From: an uncultured Rhodospirillaceae bacterium
GTDB lineage: Bacteria; Pseudomonadota; Alphaproteobacteria; Rhodospirillales; Magnetospirillaceae
Direction: 5' to 3'
DNA: 64,000 bases
NCBI GenBank assembly: GCA_937887565.1
Contig: CALABS010000059.1
Span: 186,001 to 250,000 of the forward strand
In this document: positions 7,299 through 17,085 of the stretch, piece after piece
Position numbering within the stretch: position 1 is the stretch's first letter
How the letters are laid out: each line of letters opens with the position of its first letter
The notes under the pieces: generated by a model
Databases searched by the model: none
What the model saw: the letters and a program-made list of their open reading frames with translations, nothing else
What the model was told of the DNA's origin: nothing
Made by a program: the position numbers and the translations under genes

Positions 7299-9554
7299 AT
7301 GAGTATCCTTGATTTCCCGCGCCTGAACTTCCGCGGCGTCTTCACCACCAACCCCTGCACCGCCAACAACGACGACGTCATGCCGTCGGTGGTCACCCGC
7401 GACACCAACGCGCTGGGCCAGAACGTGGCGGGGATGACCGACAACCAGGCCATCCAGTACCTGAATTCGGCCGTCGAGATGCAGAACTACGCCGATCCCA
7501 CCGGCGTCAAGACCTTCATCCGCACCGGCTGGAACCCGCTGGGGGACCACACCACCACCTGGGACGACACCACCGTCACCTCGGCGGTCACCGGCGCCGG
7601 CGCCGCCGGCCGCAAGCCCGACCCCATCGTCGGCGTCGGCATCGAGCTACTGGGCGCCATGAAGGCCGACGGCACCGTCTCGACCCCGATGATCTGCGAC
7701 CTCGACCCCACCGGGCTGGTCTCGACCCAGCTGTTCGTGGGCGGCGTGCGGTTCTTCGAGGAAGGTCCCAAGGGCCGCAAGGTGCTGGCCGAGATCTTCC
7801 ACGACACCTGCGCCTACCAGGACTGGCTGAACTTCAACGCCACCGTCGCGCCGCCGGATCGGCCCTATGGCGGCGAGCAGAACTTCGTCGGCATCGCCTG
7901 CGTGTGGCAGTTCGTCATCCCCAAGGAGAAGCTGCCGGCCTATGCGGACTTCGGCATCAGGTCGCCGGCGCTCAAGGCGCTCCTGGATGCCGCCCGGGCG
8001 GCGGGCGGACTGGCGCTGCGCTTCAAGACCTACGAGGTCGAGCCGGGCTACACCGACGGCTACCTGGCCAAGGCCACCGCCCAGGGCAACGCCGTCGCCA
8101 ACCCCGCCTACGGCTACCTGATCGGCACCATCGGCGTGTGGGGCGCCGACGAACCCCGCAGCGAGCCCGCCGGCCGCAAGCTGGAGGCCCCCTACCGCGC
8201 CGCCAGCCCGACCCTCTACATCGCCAAGGACGATCCCGACCAGGGGCGGCCGGCCATGCAATATGCCGGCGCACCGGATGCCACGGCGGTGACCGTGCCC
8301 GGCTGCCCCTATCCATGGATGGGGGCGCCGGCCCTGATCGGCAACGCGGTGGCGCTGGTGCGCCAGGACCCGCCGGTGATCTCGCTGGACATCCTGGAAT
8401 CCTTCCCCAAGTTCGGCTTCCGCAATCCCGACGGCCCCACCGCCAACGACCCGCCCCAGGGCTTCGGTCGGCCCAAGCGCAAGGCCTATGTAGGCGAGGT
8501 CGAGCTGGCGGTGATTCCGGCCGGCGGCGGCGACCCGGTGTCCATCGCCGCCATCCCCTACGGATACGAGGACTACGCGACCTACGAGGATTTCGGCGGC
8601 ATCGTCGACCTGGCCTACGACCCCAAGACGGTGTCCCACGACACCATCGCCAACGGCACCCTGGTGGTGCGCGGCGCCAAGGGCAGCGCGCTCAACGGCG
8701 GCGTCACCCTGCTCACCGAGACGGTGGTCCGGGTGGTCACCGACGACCGCACCGCCTACATGACCACCTCTGACCCCGCCTACACCCTTTCGGTCCAGGT
8801 CAGCGAGCGCGGCGGCCCGACCACCCGGGCGGTGACCCTGTGGCTCAACGAGTACAAGACCATCATCCAGTTGAAGCCCAAGGCCGGCGACAGCTGCACG
8901 GCGCCGTCCAACGAGTACCGCACCAACCAGTCGGTGGACAGCCGCACGGCGGCGCTGACGGTCACCGACCCCGACGACAACCCGCCGCAATGCCCGCCGG
9001 CCGGGCCGGCGCCGGCGCGGCTGGACTTCCCCGCCTCGGTCACCATCCCCGCCGGCACCACTGGGTGGTTTCCCATCCAGGTGCGCCCGAACACCGGCGG
9101 CACGGCGGTGCTGGCCCTCCAACAGGACGACGCCGCCGTCTACGGCACCCTTCCGCCCGCCACGCCCGGCGGGCAGGCCCAGTTGGGCGTCGCGGGGGTG
9201 CCCATGTGGAGCACCAAGTCCTACTGCTCGGCGCGCATCTTCGAGTCCGAGGACTTCAGCGATCTTTACGCCAAGGACGGCACGCTCCGATGGGACGACG
9301 TGTATAATTACGCACTTCGCTACTATTACTTGCTGTTCCCGGCGATGTCGACCTACATTCCGCTCAACTACGCCAGCTCGATCACCAGCCCATATGCCGC
9401 CGACCTGATCAAGCAACGCCTGGGAACGCCCAAGGATGCGGTGTTCCACACCACATTGAACATGCCGGTGACGCGCACCCTTTCTCCCGCCCGCGCCAAT
9501 TTGATCCTGGATTTCATCAAGCAAGCGCAGGATAAACTAAGCGGAAGCTCGTAA
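7299..9554 (+). CDS. VioB N-terminal-domain-like protein without the dimer-synthase domain
   Basis: This 751-residue protein begins MSILDFPRLNFRGVF, closely matching the start of violacein enzyme VioB (MSILDFPRIHFRGW as I recall it), followed by an Asn-rich TANNDDVM segment. Its end (YNYALRYYYLLFPAMS, then TRTLSPARANLILDFI) matches the stretch of VioB just before the ferritin-like iminophenyl-pyruvate dimer synthase half. It stops there. It therefore seems to be a stand-alone version of the N-terminal region, for which I know no assigned chemistry. No signal peptide or membrane span is evident. Mid-regions are rich in Pro, Asp and Gly. It sits between the CxxCH protein and the giant kinase, with 22-base gaps on both sides. 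Confidence 0.6.
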   Translation: MSILDFPRLNFRGVFTTNPCTANNDDVMPSVVTRDTNALGQNVAGMTDNQAIQYLNSAVEMQNYADPTGVKTFIRTGWNPLGDHTTTWDDTTVTSAVTGAGAAGRKPDPIVGVGIELLGAMKADGTVSTPMICDLDPTGLVSTQLFVGGVRFFEEGPKGRKVLAEIFHDTCAYQDWLNFNATVAPPDRPYGGEQNFVGIACVWQFVIPKEKLPAYADFGIRSPALKALLDAARAAGGLALRFKTYEVEPGYTDGYLAKATAQGNAVANPAYGYLIGTIGVWGADEPRSEPAGRKLEAPYRAASPTLYIAKDDPDQGRPAMQYAGAPDATAVTVPGCPYPWMGAPALIGNAVALVRQDPPVISLDILESFPKFGFRNPDGPTANDPPQGFGRPKRKAYVGEVELAVIPAGGGDPVSIAAIPYGYEDYATYEDFGGIVDLAYDPKTVSHDTIANGTLVVRGAKGSALNGGVTLLTETVVRVVTDDRTAYMTTSDPAYTLSVQVSERGGPTTRAVTLWLNEYKTIIQLKPKAGDSCTAPSNEYRTNQSVDSRTAALTVTDPDDNPPQCPPAGPAPARLDFPASVTIPAGTTGWFPIQVRPNTGGTAVLALQQDDAAVYGTLPPATPGGQAQLGVAGVPMWSTKSYCSARIFESEDFSDLYAKDGTLRWDDVYNYALRYYYLLFPAMSTYIPLNYASSITSPYAADLIKQRLGTPKDAVFHTTLNMPVTRTLSPARANLILDFIKQAQDKLSGSS

Positions 9555-9576
9555 CGCGCTAGGTTTGGAAGCGGAG

Positions 9577-12500
9577 ATGATCGCGCTGGATGGGTACTCC
9601 ATCAGGGAACGTTTGGCGCATGGGCGGACGACCGTGGTCTATCGCGGCGTCCGCCTCGCCGATGGCGCCCCCATCGTCGCCAAGGTTCTGGACCTGGAGT
9701 ATCCGACCCCGTTCCACCTGGCCAGCATCCGCCACGAATATGAGTTGCTGTCCGGCCTGGATCACCCCGGCGTGGTCAGGGTGCTGGATCTGGCACGGAT
9801 CAACCATAGCCTCGCCATCATCATGGCCGACACCCAGGGGCGGCCGCTTCGCCACGTGATCGCCGAGGGATGGCTGGACCTGGACGCGAAGCTGGCGATC
9901 GCTCGAAGCATCGTCGACGCCGTCGGCTACATCCACTCGAAGCGAATCATCCACAAGGACATCAACCCCAACAACATCCTGCTCGATGCGTCCGCCACCG
10001 CGGTCCAGGTCATCGATTTCGGCGTCGCCTCGCGGCTGAGCCACGAGACCCCGGTGGTCACCAACCCCGACACCATCGAGGGAACGCTGGCCTATATCGC
10101 GCCCGAACAGACCGGCCGCATGAACCGGCCGGTGGATTATCGCGCCGACTTCTATTCACTGGGCGTGACGCTTTACGAGCTGTTCCTCGGCCGGTTGCCG
10201 TTCGACGCCACCGACAGCGTCGAACTGGTGCACCTGCACATGGCCTCGGTGCCGCCCTCCCTGCACGCCCGCGACCCGTCCATTCCCGAGGCGCTCTCGC
10301 GCGTCGTCGAGAAGCTGATGGAAAAGAATGCCGAGAACCGCTACCGCAGCGCCATCGGCATCTCCCGCGACCTCGCCCTGTGCGCGGCGGGCGACGCGCC
10401 GGCCGACTTCACTCCCGGCCGCCACGATCCGCCCGAGCGGTTCACCATTCCCGCCCGGATCTACGGCCGCGCGGCCGAGACCGAAAGGCTGATCGGCGCC
10501 TACGACGAGACCTGCGAGGGGCGGCCGGCCGTGGTGCTGGTGACCGGCTATTCGGGCATCGGCAAATCCACCCTGGTCAACGAAATCCACCGCCCCATCG
10601 CGCAACGGTCGGGGTTCTTCATCTCCGGCAAGTTCGACCAGTACCGGCGCAACATCCCCTATTCGTCGCTGATCGAGGCGTTCCAGACTCTCCTGCACCA
10701 GATTCTCGCCCAGAGCGAGGACACCATCGCGGGGTGGCGGGACCGGCTGCTGGCGTCATTGGGCGGCAACGGCCAGGTGGTGATCGAGGTACTGCCGGAG
10801 CTGGAACGCATCCTTGGCCCACAGCCGCCGGTTCCGGCCCTGGCGCCTCAGGAAGCCCAGAACCGCTTCAACCTGACCTTCATCAACTTCATCCTGACCT
10901 TCGCCGGCGCCCGTCACCCCCTGGTGCTGTTCCTCGACGACCTGCAATGGGCAGACAATGCGTCGCTGAACCTGTTGGAGACCCTGAGCGCCGACCGCCT
11001 GTGCCGGCACCTGCTGATCGTGGGGGCCTTCCGCAGCAACGAGGTCGATGGAGCCCACCCCCTGGCCCTTGCGCTTGGGCGGATGAAGGCGGCCGGCGTG
11101 CGGCTGGAGGAAATCCATCTGCTCCAACTGCCCCGCGACGCCATCGATGCGATGGTGGCGGACACCGTCGACCGCCCGGTGAACGAGGCGCGGCCGCTGG
11201 CAGACCTGGTGGCGCGCAAGACCGAGGGAAACCCCTTCTTCATCGGCCAGTTCCTCAAGTCGCTGCACGCGGCGGGGATGATCATCCGCGACGCCGCCGT
11301 CGGCGGATGGGCCTGGGACCTCGACCGGATCGGCGCCACCGGCGTCAGCGAAAGCGTCGCCGAACTGATGGTCGCCAAGATCAAGCAGTTGCCCGACAAG
11401 GCCCAGCAACTCCTGCAACTGGCCGCCTGCATCGGCAACCAGTTCAGCCTCTACGATCTTTCGGTGGTCGGCGAGGACAGCTGGGACGGCGTCGCCGAGC
11501 ATGTGATGGCGGCGCTCCAGGCCGACCTGATCACCCCCATCGACAACGAGTACCGCTTCTACGGCGGCGCCGAGAAGGCCAAGGCCGGCGATTTCACCGT
11601 CCGTTACCGCTTCCTGCACGACCGCATCCAGCAAGCCGCCTACGACATGCTGGGCGACGACGAACGCGCCCGTATCCACTTCAAGGCCGGCCAACTGCTG
11701 TTGCGCGACACCGACGAGGCACGCCTGGCCGAGCGGATCTTCGGCATCGTCAACCACTTCAACCTCGCCGTCCCGCTGGCCACCGACCCGACCCTGCGCG
11801 TGCAGTTGGCGCGCCTGAACATCCAGGCCGCCGTCAAGGCCAAGAACTCCATCGCCTATGAACCGGCGTTGAAATACATCACCGCCGCCCGCGCCTTCCT
11901 CGGCGAGCTCACCGAGGACGACCTGCGGTTCTGGATCCTGGTCGAACAGGGCGAGTGCGAATACCTCAACGGCAACGGCGACGCGGCCGAAAGCCTGTAC
12001 CGGCAGGCGCTGGACCGGGCGCACGGCGATTCCGACCGCGCCTACGTCTACGAGCGGATGATCCACTACTACACCAACACCGGTAAGTTCCGGCAGGCCT
12101 ACGACACCGGCCGCGAGGCCTTGCGGTTGTTCGGGGTGACGCTGCCGCCCAGCTTCGTGCCGCCGCTGTTCCTGATCGATCTGGCCCGGGTCAAGTGGAA
12201 GCTCAGGGGGCGTTCCATCGCCGAGCTTACCGAACTGCCGCTATGCCGCGACGAGCGCCTGACCACCGCGATGCGTCTGATCGGCGCACTGCTGAAAGCC
12301 GCCTATCAGGTACGCCCAGAGCTGTGCATCGCCAGTGCCGTCAAGGCCGTCAACCTGAGCCTGACCCACGGCACCATGGAAGACAACGCGGTCGCCTTCC
12401 TAGTCTTCGGCGGCATCTTCCTGGGCGGCGTCATGGGTGACCGAAAGGCCGGCTACGACTTCGGCCGCCTGGCGCTGGCCATGAACAGCCGGTTCGACAA

Positions 12501-15500
12501 CGCGAAGCTGACCAGCGAGATCAATTTCGTCTCGGCCTATTTCACCAACGTCTGGATCGAGCCCGCCCGCGCCACCGAATCCTATTACCGCACCGCCTAC
12601 GAAAGCGGACTTCAGACCGGCGATTTCTTCCACCTGTCCTGCGCCGCCTGCACCCTGGTCGAAAGCCAGTTCATCCGCGGCGTCCCGATGATCGAGCTGC
12701 GCAAGCTCGGCGAGGACTACCTGGCGTTCATGGAACGCATCAAGAGCCACGAGGCCGCCGGCACCATTCGCGCGGTGCTTCAGACCATCCGCAACCTGGA
12801 AGGTGCAACCGCCGCGCCCGAATCCTTCGACGACGACGAATTCGACGAGACCGCGTTCGTCACCGAACTGGGCCGGTTCACCTCGCAGCATTTCGCCCAT
12901 TTCTATTTCGTCAACAAAATGCAGACCCTCTATCTGTGGGGCCTGCATGCCGAGGCGCTGAAGGCGGCGCGGGTGTCGGAAACCTATCTCAAGTATTCCG
13001 TCGCCATGCTGCAAACGGCGGAACACCATTTCTACCATGCGCTGATCCTGTGCGCCGCCTATTGCCGGACCCACGACCGCTCGCATCTGCGCAAGGCGCG
13101 GCGGATCGCGCGAAAACTCGACCACTGGGCCAATCTCAATCCGTCGAACTTCGTCCACAAGGCGCTGCTGGTGCGGGCCGAAATCGCCCGCTGCCGGGAC
13201 GAGGGGTGGAACGCCGCCGCGCTTTACGCCGCCGCCATCCGGACGGCAGCCGATGACGGATTCCTGCAAAACGGGGCCCTGGCCAACGAATTGGCCGGCC
13301 GCTTCTTCGCCGACCGCGAGGTGGACACCGCCGCCACCGCCCATCTGCGGGCCGCGGTCTACGGCTACCAGATGTGGGGCGCGGCCGGCATCGCCGGCCG
13401 GCTGTTGGAGGAGTTCCCCGCCCTGGGCGCCTTGCCGCTGCGCGACGAGCGGATCGACAGGTCGTCCACCCTGTCCCTGACCACCACGTCGCGGACATCA
13501 ACGGCGCGGGGCAGCCTGCACGGCGGATCGGGCTCCTCCACCTCTCGCTCCCGCCAGCATTCCCATCTCGACATCGAGACCGTCATCAAGGCCACGCGCG
13601 CCCTGTCGGGCGAGATCAAGCTGCGCACGCTGCTGCAGAAGCTGGTCGAAATCATGATCGAGAACGCCGGGGCCGAGCGCGGCGCCTTCATCCGCCTCGA
13701 CCAAGGCGTCCTCACGGTGGAGGCCATTGGCAGGGCCGGCCAGGGCGTCGAGATCCTGGGGGGCGCCGGGCCGGACCCTGGGACCCTTCCGCTGGCGGTC
13801 ATCCAGTACGTGATCCGGCTGGGCGAAAGCATCGTGCTGAACGAACCGGCAAGCGACCAGCGTTTCTGGCACGATCCCTACATCAAGACGGTGGCGCCCA
13901 AATCGGTCCTGTGCGCGCCGGTTGTTCACCAGGGCCAGACGGTCGGCATCGCCTATCTGGAGAACAACCTGACCAACGACGCCTTCACCATGGACCGCAT
14001 CGAGATGTTGGAGATTCTTTCGGCGCAGGCGGCGGTGTCGCTGGAGAACTCCGTTCTCTACGAACAACTGGAAAGGCGGGTCGCCGAGCGGACCGCCGAA
14101 CTGGTCCAGACCACCGGGAAACTGGAGGCGGCGAACCACGCCAAGAGCCAGTTCCTCGCCACCATGAGCCACGAGATCCGCACCCCCATGACCGGTGTGC
14201 AGGGCATGCTGGAACTGCTCCAGCGCACCCAGTTGGACCCCGAGCAGCGCGACATGGTGGCGGTGGTGCGCGAATCGGCGGCGGCGCTGCTGACCATCAT
14301 CAACGACATCCTCGACTTCTCGAAGATCGAGGCCGGAAAGATGCAGCTCGAGAGCGTCCCACTTTCGCTGCCCGAGTTGGTCGAGAGCGTCGCCGAGGTG
14401 ATGGCCCCCACCGCCCACAAGAAGGCGCTCGACCTTGTCCCGGTCATCGATCCCGAACTCCCTTCCACCCTTCTCGGCGACCCTGTCCGCCTGCGCCAGA
14501 TCCTGTTCAACCTGATCGGCAACGCCATCAAGTTCACCCCGGCCGGCAGCGTGGTGATCCGCATCGAGCAGGTCTCGCGCGATCACGGCGTCTGCACGGT
14601 GCGACTGTCGGTGACCGACACCGGCGTCGGCATCGCCCCGGACGCCCAGGCGCGGCTGTTCCATCCCTTCGCCCAGGCTGACGAAACCACCACCCGCCGC
14701 TTCGGCGGCACCGGCCTTGGCCTATCCATCTGCCGCCACCTGGTCGAGCTGATGGGCGGCTCCATCGGCGTCGAGAGCTCGCTTGGCGACGGCTCGACCT
14801 TTCATGCCGTCCTTCCCCTCAAGGAAGCCGAACAACCGGCCGAATTCACGTTGCCGCGGCTGGATGGCGTGCGCGCCGCGGTGTCGATGATCCAGCCCGC
14901 CGAGGCCGAGGCAGCCCGCCGCTATCTGACCGCCGCCGGCGCCGTTCTGGTGGGGAGTGAGGGTTCCCCGGACCTGCTGGTCGAGGATGGTGGCGGCCGG
15001 GCCATCCGCGCCATCGCACCCGCCGCACCCAAGGCCGGTGGTGGCCAGGTCCCCCGTCCGCTCCGCCGGTCGTCGCTGCTGCGGGCGGCGACGGCGGCGC
15101 TTGGACGCGAGACCTTGCCGGCCGGATCGGTTGCCGCCCCGCCACCGAAAGTCGCCCCGAAGACCGAGCCGAGCGGCAAGATGATCCTGGTGGCCGAGGA
15201 CAATCCCATCAACCAGATGGTCATCAAGCGCCTGCTCCACGCGCTGGGCCGCGCGGCGGACATCGTCGACAACGGCGCCAAGGCGCTGGAGGCGTGGCGC
15301 AGCGGCCGATATGCGATGGTCCTCACCGACTGCCACATGCCGGAAATGGACGGATTCGCGCTGACCGGCGCCATCCGCGCCGAGGAGGACGGTGGCGGGC
15401 GCCGCACCCCCGTCATCGCCTTCACCGCCGCCGCCACCTCGGAAGAGGTGCAGCAGTGCACCGACGCCGGGATGGACGACTTCCTGTCCAAGCCGGTCAA

Positions 15501-15558
15501 TGTCGACCAGTTGAAGGCCACCCTCGAACGCTGGATGGACGATGCTCCCGTCGCCTGA
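9577..15558 (+). CDS. Multidomain Ser/Thr kinase - AAA ATPase - GAF - histidine kinase - receiver protein
   Basis: A 1993-residue cytoplasmic signalling protein. Domains in order: Ser/Thr kinase (about 1-270; IHKDINPNN catalytic loop near 124, DFG at about 147); AAA/STAND-type ATPase (Walker A GYSGIGKST near 324, Walker B LVLFLDDLQWAD); a long helical TPR-like region (about 700-1290); GAF domain (about 1330-1490); HisKA with phospho-His in MSHEIRTP (His1532); HATPase with NAIKFTP, DTGVGI and GTGLGLSI; a degenerate linker; and a receiver with Asp1918 in LTDCHMPEMDG. Related trifunctional kinases are known; their ligands are mostly not. The ATG at 9577 has GGAAGCGGAG upstream. The 3' end overlaps eboA by 17 bases, arguing for coupled expression with the ebo genes. 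Confidence 0.9.
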   Translation: MIALDGYSIRERLAHGRTTVVYRGVRLADGAPIVAKVLDLEYPTPFHLASIRHEYELLSGLDHPGVVRVLDLARINHSLAIIMADTQGRPLRHVIAEGWLDLDAKLAIARSIVDAVGYIHSKRIIHKDINPNNILLDASATAVQVIDFGVASRLSHETPVVTNPDTIEGTLAYIAPEQTGRMNRPVDYRADFYSLGVTLYELFLGRLPFDATDSVELVHLHMASVPPSLHARDPSIPEALSRVVEKLMEKNAENRYRSAIGISRDLALCAAGDAPADFTPGRHDPPERFTIPARIYGRAAETERLIGAYDETCEGRPAVVLVTGYSGIGKSTLVNEIHRPIAQRSGFFISGKFDQYRRNIPYSSLIEAFQTLLHQILAQSEDTIAGWRDRLLASLGGNGQVVIEVLPELERILGPQPPVPALAPQEAQNRFNLTFINFILTFAGARHPLVLFLDDLQWADNASLNLLETLSADRLCRHLLIVGAFRSNEVDGAHPLALALGRMKAAGVRLEEIHLLQLPRDAIDAMVADTVDRPVNEARPLADLVARKTEGNPFFIGQFLKSLHAAGMIIRDAAVGGWAWDLDRIGATGVSESVAELMVAKIKQLPDKAQQLLQLAACIGNQFSLYDLSVVGEDSWDGVAEHVMAALQADLITPIDNEYRFYGGAEKAKAGDFTVRYRFLHDRIQQAAYDMLGDDERARIHFKAGQLLLRDTDEARLAERIFGIVNHFNLAVPLATDPTLRVQLARLNIQAAVKAKNSIAYEPALKYITAARAFLGELTEDDLRFWILVEQGECEYLNGNGDAAESLYRQALDRAHGDSDRAYVYERMIHYYTNTGKFRQAYDTGREALRLFGVTLPPSFVPPLFLIDLARVKWKLRGRSIAELTELPLCRDERLTTAMRLIGALLKAAYQVRPELCIASAVKAVNLSLTHGTMEDNAVAFLVFGGIFLGGVMGDRKAGYDFGRLALAMNSRFDNAKLTSEINFVSAYFTNVWIEPARATESYYRTAYESGLQTGDFFHLSCAACTLVESQFIRGVPMIELRKLGEDYLAFMERIKSHEAAGTIRAVLQTIRNLEGATAAPESFDDDEFDETAFVTELGRFTSQHFAHFYFVNKMQTLYLWGLHAEALKAARVSETYLKYSVAMLQTAEHHFYHALILCAAYCRTHDRSHLRKARRIARKLDHWANLNPSNFVHKALLVRAEIARCRDEGWNAAALYAAAIRTAADDGFLQNGALANELAGRFFADREVDTAATAHLRAAVYGYQMWGAAGIAGRLLEEFPALGALPLRDERIDRSSTLSLTTTSRTSTARGSLHGGSGSSTSRSRQHSHLDIETVIKATRALSGEIKLRTLLQKLVEIMIENAGAERGAFIRLDQGVLTVEAIGRAGQGVEILGGAGPDPGTLPLAVIQYVIRLGESIVLNEPASDQRFWHDPYIKTVAPKSVLCAPVVHQGQTVGIAYLENNLTNDAFTMDRIEMLEILSAQAAVSLENSVLYEQLERRVAERTAELVQTTGKLEAANHAKSQFLATMSHEIRTPMTGVQGMLELLQRTQLDPEQRDMVAVVRESAAALLTIINDILDFSKIEAGKMQLESVPLSLPELVESVAEVMAPTAHKKALDLVPVIDPELPSTLLGDPVRLRQILFNLIGNAIKFTPAGSVVIRIEQVSRDHGVCTVRLSVTDTGVGIAPDAQARLFHPFAQADETTTRRFGGTGLGLSICRHLVELMGGSIGVESSLGDGSTFHAVLPLKEAEQPAEFTLPRLDGVRAAVSMIQPAEAEAARRYLTAAGAVLVGSEGSPDLLVEDGGGRAIRAIAPAAPKAGGGQVPRPLRRSSLLRAATAALGRETLPAGSVAAPPPKVAPKTEPSGKMILVAEDNPINQMVIKRLLHALGRAADIVDNGAKALEAWRSGRYAMVLTDCHMPEMDGFALTGAIRAEEDGGGRRTPVIAFTAAATSEEVQQCTDAGMDDFLSKPVNVDQLKATLERWMDDAPVA

Positions 15559-16198
15559 CGCCATCGGCGCCATCCTGGAGGGCGTGCTTGCCGGAGCCGG
15601 CATCGCCCCGACCACCTTCGCCACGGACCACGACACCGCCTTCGCCACCGCCGGATGGCGGTTGCGGCGGGCCCCGGCGCCGGACTGGAATGCCGTCGCC
15701 GGGCGGCTGGCGGACCTCGGGGTGCTGGGTGTCGAGGCGTGGTCGGCGGCCGACGCCGTCCGCGTGGCCCTGCTGCGCCGCCACTTGGCGGACAAGGATG
15801 ATACCGAAGCCGCCCGGATCGTCGACCGCCACGTGCGAACGGGAGACAATGCCGAGCGCGAGGCCGTGCTCAAGGGCCTGATGGCCCTGCCCGGCCCCGA
15901 GCGCTTCCTCGCCACGGCGGCGGACGCCTGCCGGGCGGCGGTGCTGACCACCTTCGCCGCCGTCGCTTGCGACAACGCCTATCCCGCCCGCCACTTCCCG
16001 GCCCCGGCCTTCCGGGCAATGGTGGTCAAGGCGATTCACCTGGGCGTGCCGCTGGCCCGCATCCACGGCTTGGCCGAACGTCGCGACGCCGAGCTGGCCC
16101 GTATGGGCGAGGACTACGCCCGCGAACGCCGGCTGGCCGGCCGGCCGGTCTCCGCCGACCTGTCCCTCATCGCCGCCCCCTTAGGAGGACATCCGTGA
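15542..16198 (+). CDS. eboA: EboA-like protein
   Basis: A 218-residue alpha-helical protein. The EboA assignment rests on the helical-repeat character, the stretch APAFRAMVVKAIHLGVPLARIHGLAERRDAELARM near the C-terminus (described by position: about residues 157-190), and its place as first gene of a complete ebo set. EboA has no known enzymatic activity. The ATG at 15542 lies inside the end of the kinase gene (17-base overlap). Its stop overlaps the GTG start of eboB, and a strong ribosome site (AGGAGG, 16183-16188) sits within its last codons. Probably cytoplasmic; no signal or membrane segment is seen. Confidence 0.78.
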   Translation: MLPSPDAIGAILEGVLAGAGIAPTTFATDHDTAFATAGWRLRRAPAPDWNAVAGRLADLGVLGVEAWSAADAVRVALLRRHLADKDDTEAARIVDRHVRTGDNAEREAVLKGLMALPGPERFLATAADACRAAVLTTFAAVACDNAYPARHFPAPAFRAMVVKAIHLGVPLARIHGLAERRDAELARMGEDYARERRLAGRPVSADLSLIAAPLGGHP

Positions 16199-17085
16199 CC
16201 ACGCCGCTGATGGACCCGCATATCCACATGACCTCGCGCACCACCAACGACTACGAGGCCATGCGGGCCGCCAACATCCAGGTGGTGGTGGAGCCGTCGT
16301 TCTGGGGCGGCCAGAGCCGCAACCACCTGGGCAGCTTCGAGGACTACTACCTGACCATCGTCGGCTGGGAGCGCTTCCGCGCCTCGCAGTTCGGCATCCG
16401 CCACTATTGCACCATCGGCCTCAATCCCAAGGAGGCCAACCGGCCCGACCTCGCCGATGGCGTGCTGGCAATGCTGCCGCGCTTCCTGGTCAAGGAGAGC
16501 GTGGTGGCGGTGGGCGAGATCGGCTACGACGAGATGACCCCGGCCGAGGAACACGCCTTCGCCCGCCAGTTGGACCTGGCGCGGGAGTTTGATCTGCCGG
16601 CCATGGTCCACCTGCCCCACCGCGACAAGAAGAAGGGCTGCGAGCGTAGCCTCGCAGTGGTGCGGGAATCCGGCCTGCCGCCCGGGCGGGTGGTGATCGA
16701 CCACTGCACCGAGGAAACCACGCCGCTGGTGCTGGACGCCGGCTGCTGGGCCGCCCATTCCATCTATCCCAACACCAAGATGGACGAGGTCCGCATGGTG
16801 GCGCTGCTGCGCCGCCACGGCCCCGAACGGATGATCGTCAACAGCGCCGCCGACTGGGGCGTCAGCGACCCCCTCAAGGTTCCCGCGACGGCCCGGGCGA
16901 TGCGCGAGGCGGGCTTCGAAGAGGCCGTGGTGCGCCGGGTGCTGTGGGACAATCCGGTCGCCTTCTTCGCCCAGAGCGGCCGCCTGGACGCCGACGAGGT
17001 GGCCGAACCGCTGGCCGTCGACCAGCGCGCCACCTATGACGGCAATTCGGTGCTGCGCGGCCAGACGGCGAAGGTGAACGCTTGA
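16195..17085 (+). CDS. eboB: EboB, TatD-like metal-dependent hydrolase
   Basis: A 296-residue TIM-barrel amidohydrolase of the TatD type. Metal-binding signatures are visible: MDPHIHM at the N-terminus, the Glu in VAVGEIGYDEM, PAMVHLPHRD, VIDHCTEET and the late Asp in IVNSAADWGVSD. The GTG at 16195 is preceded by AGGAGGAC at 5-6 bases spacing and overlaps the eboA stop, so I chose it over later ATGs. In ebo clusters of cyanobacteria, Bacteroidetes and a rickettsial endosymbiont this gene accompanies eboA, C, D, E and F. Its substrate is unknown. Cytoplasmic by absence of a signal peptide. Confidence 0.82.
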   Translation: MTTPLMDPHIHMTSRTTNDYEAMRAANIQVVVEPSFWGGQSRNHLGSFEDYYLTIVGWERFRASQFGIRHYCTIGLNPKEANRPDLADGVLAMLPRFLVKESVVAVGEIGYDEMTPAEEHAFARQLDLAREFDLPAMVHLPHRDKKKGCERSLAVVRESGLPPGRVVIDHCTEETTPLVLDAGCWAAHSIYPNTKMDEVRMVALLRRHGPERMIVNSAADWGVSDPLKVPATARAMREAGFEEAVVRRVLWDNPVAFFAQSGRLDADEVAEPLAVDQRATYDGNSVLRGQTAKVNA

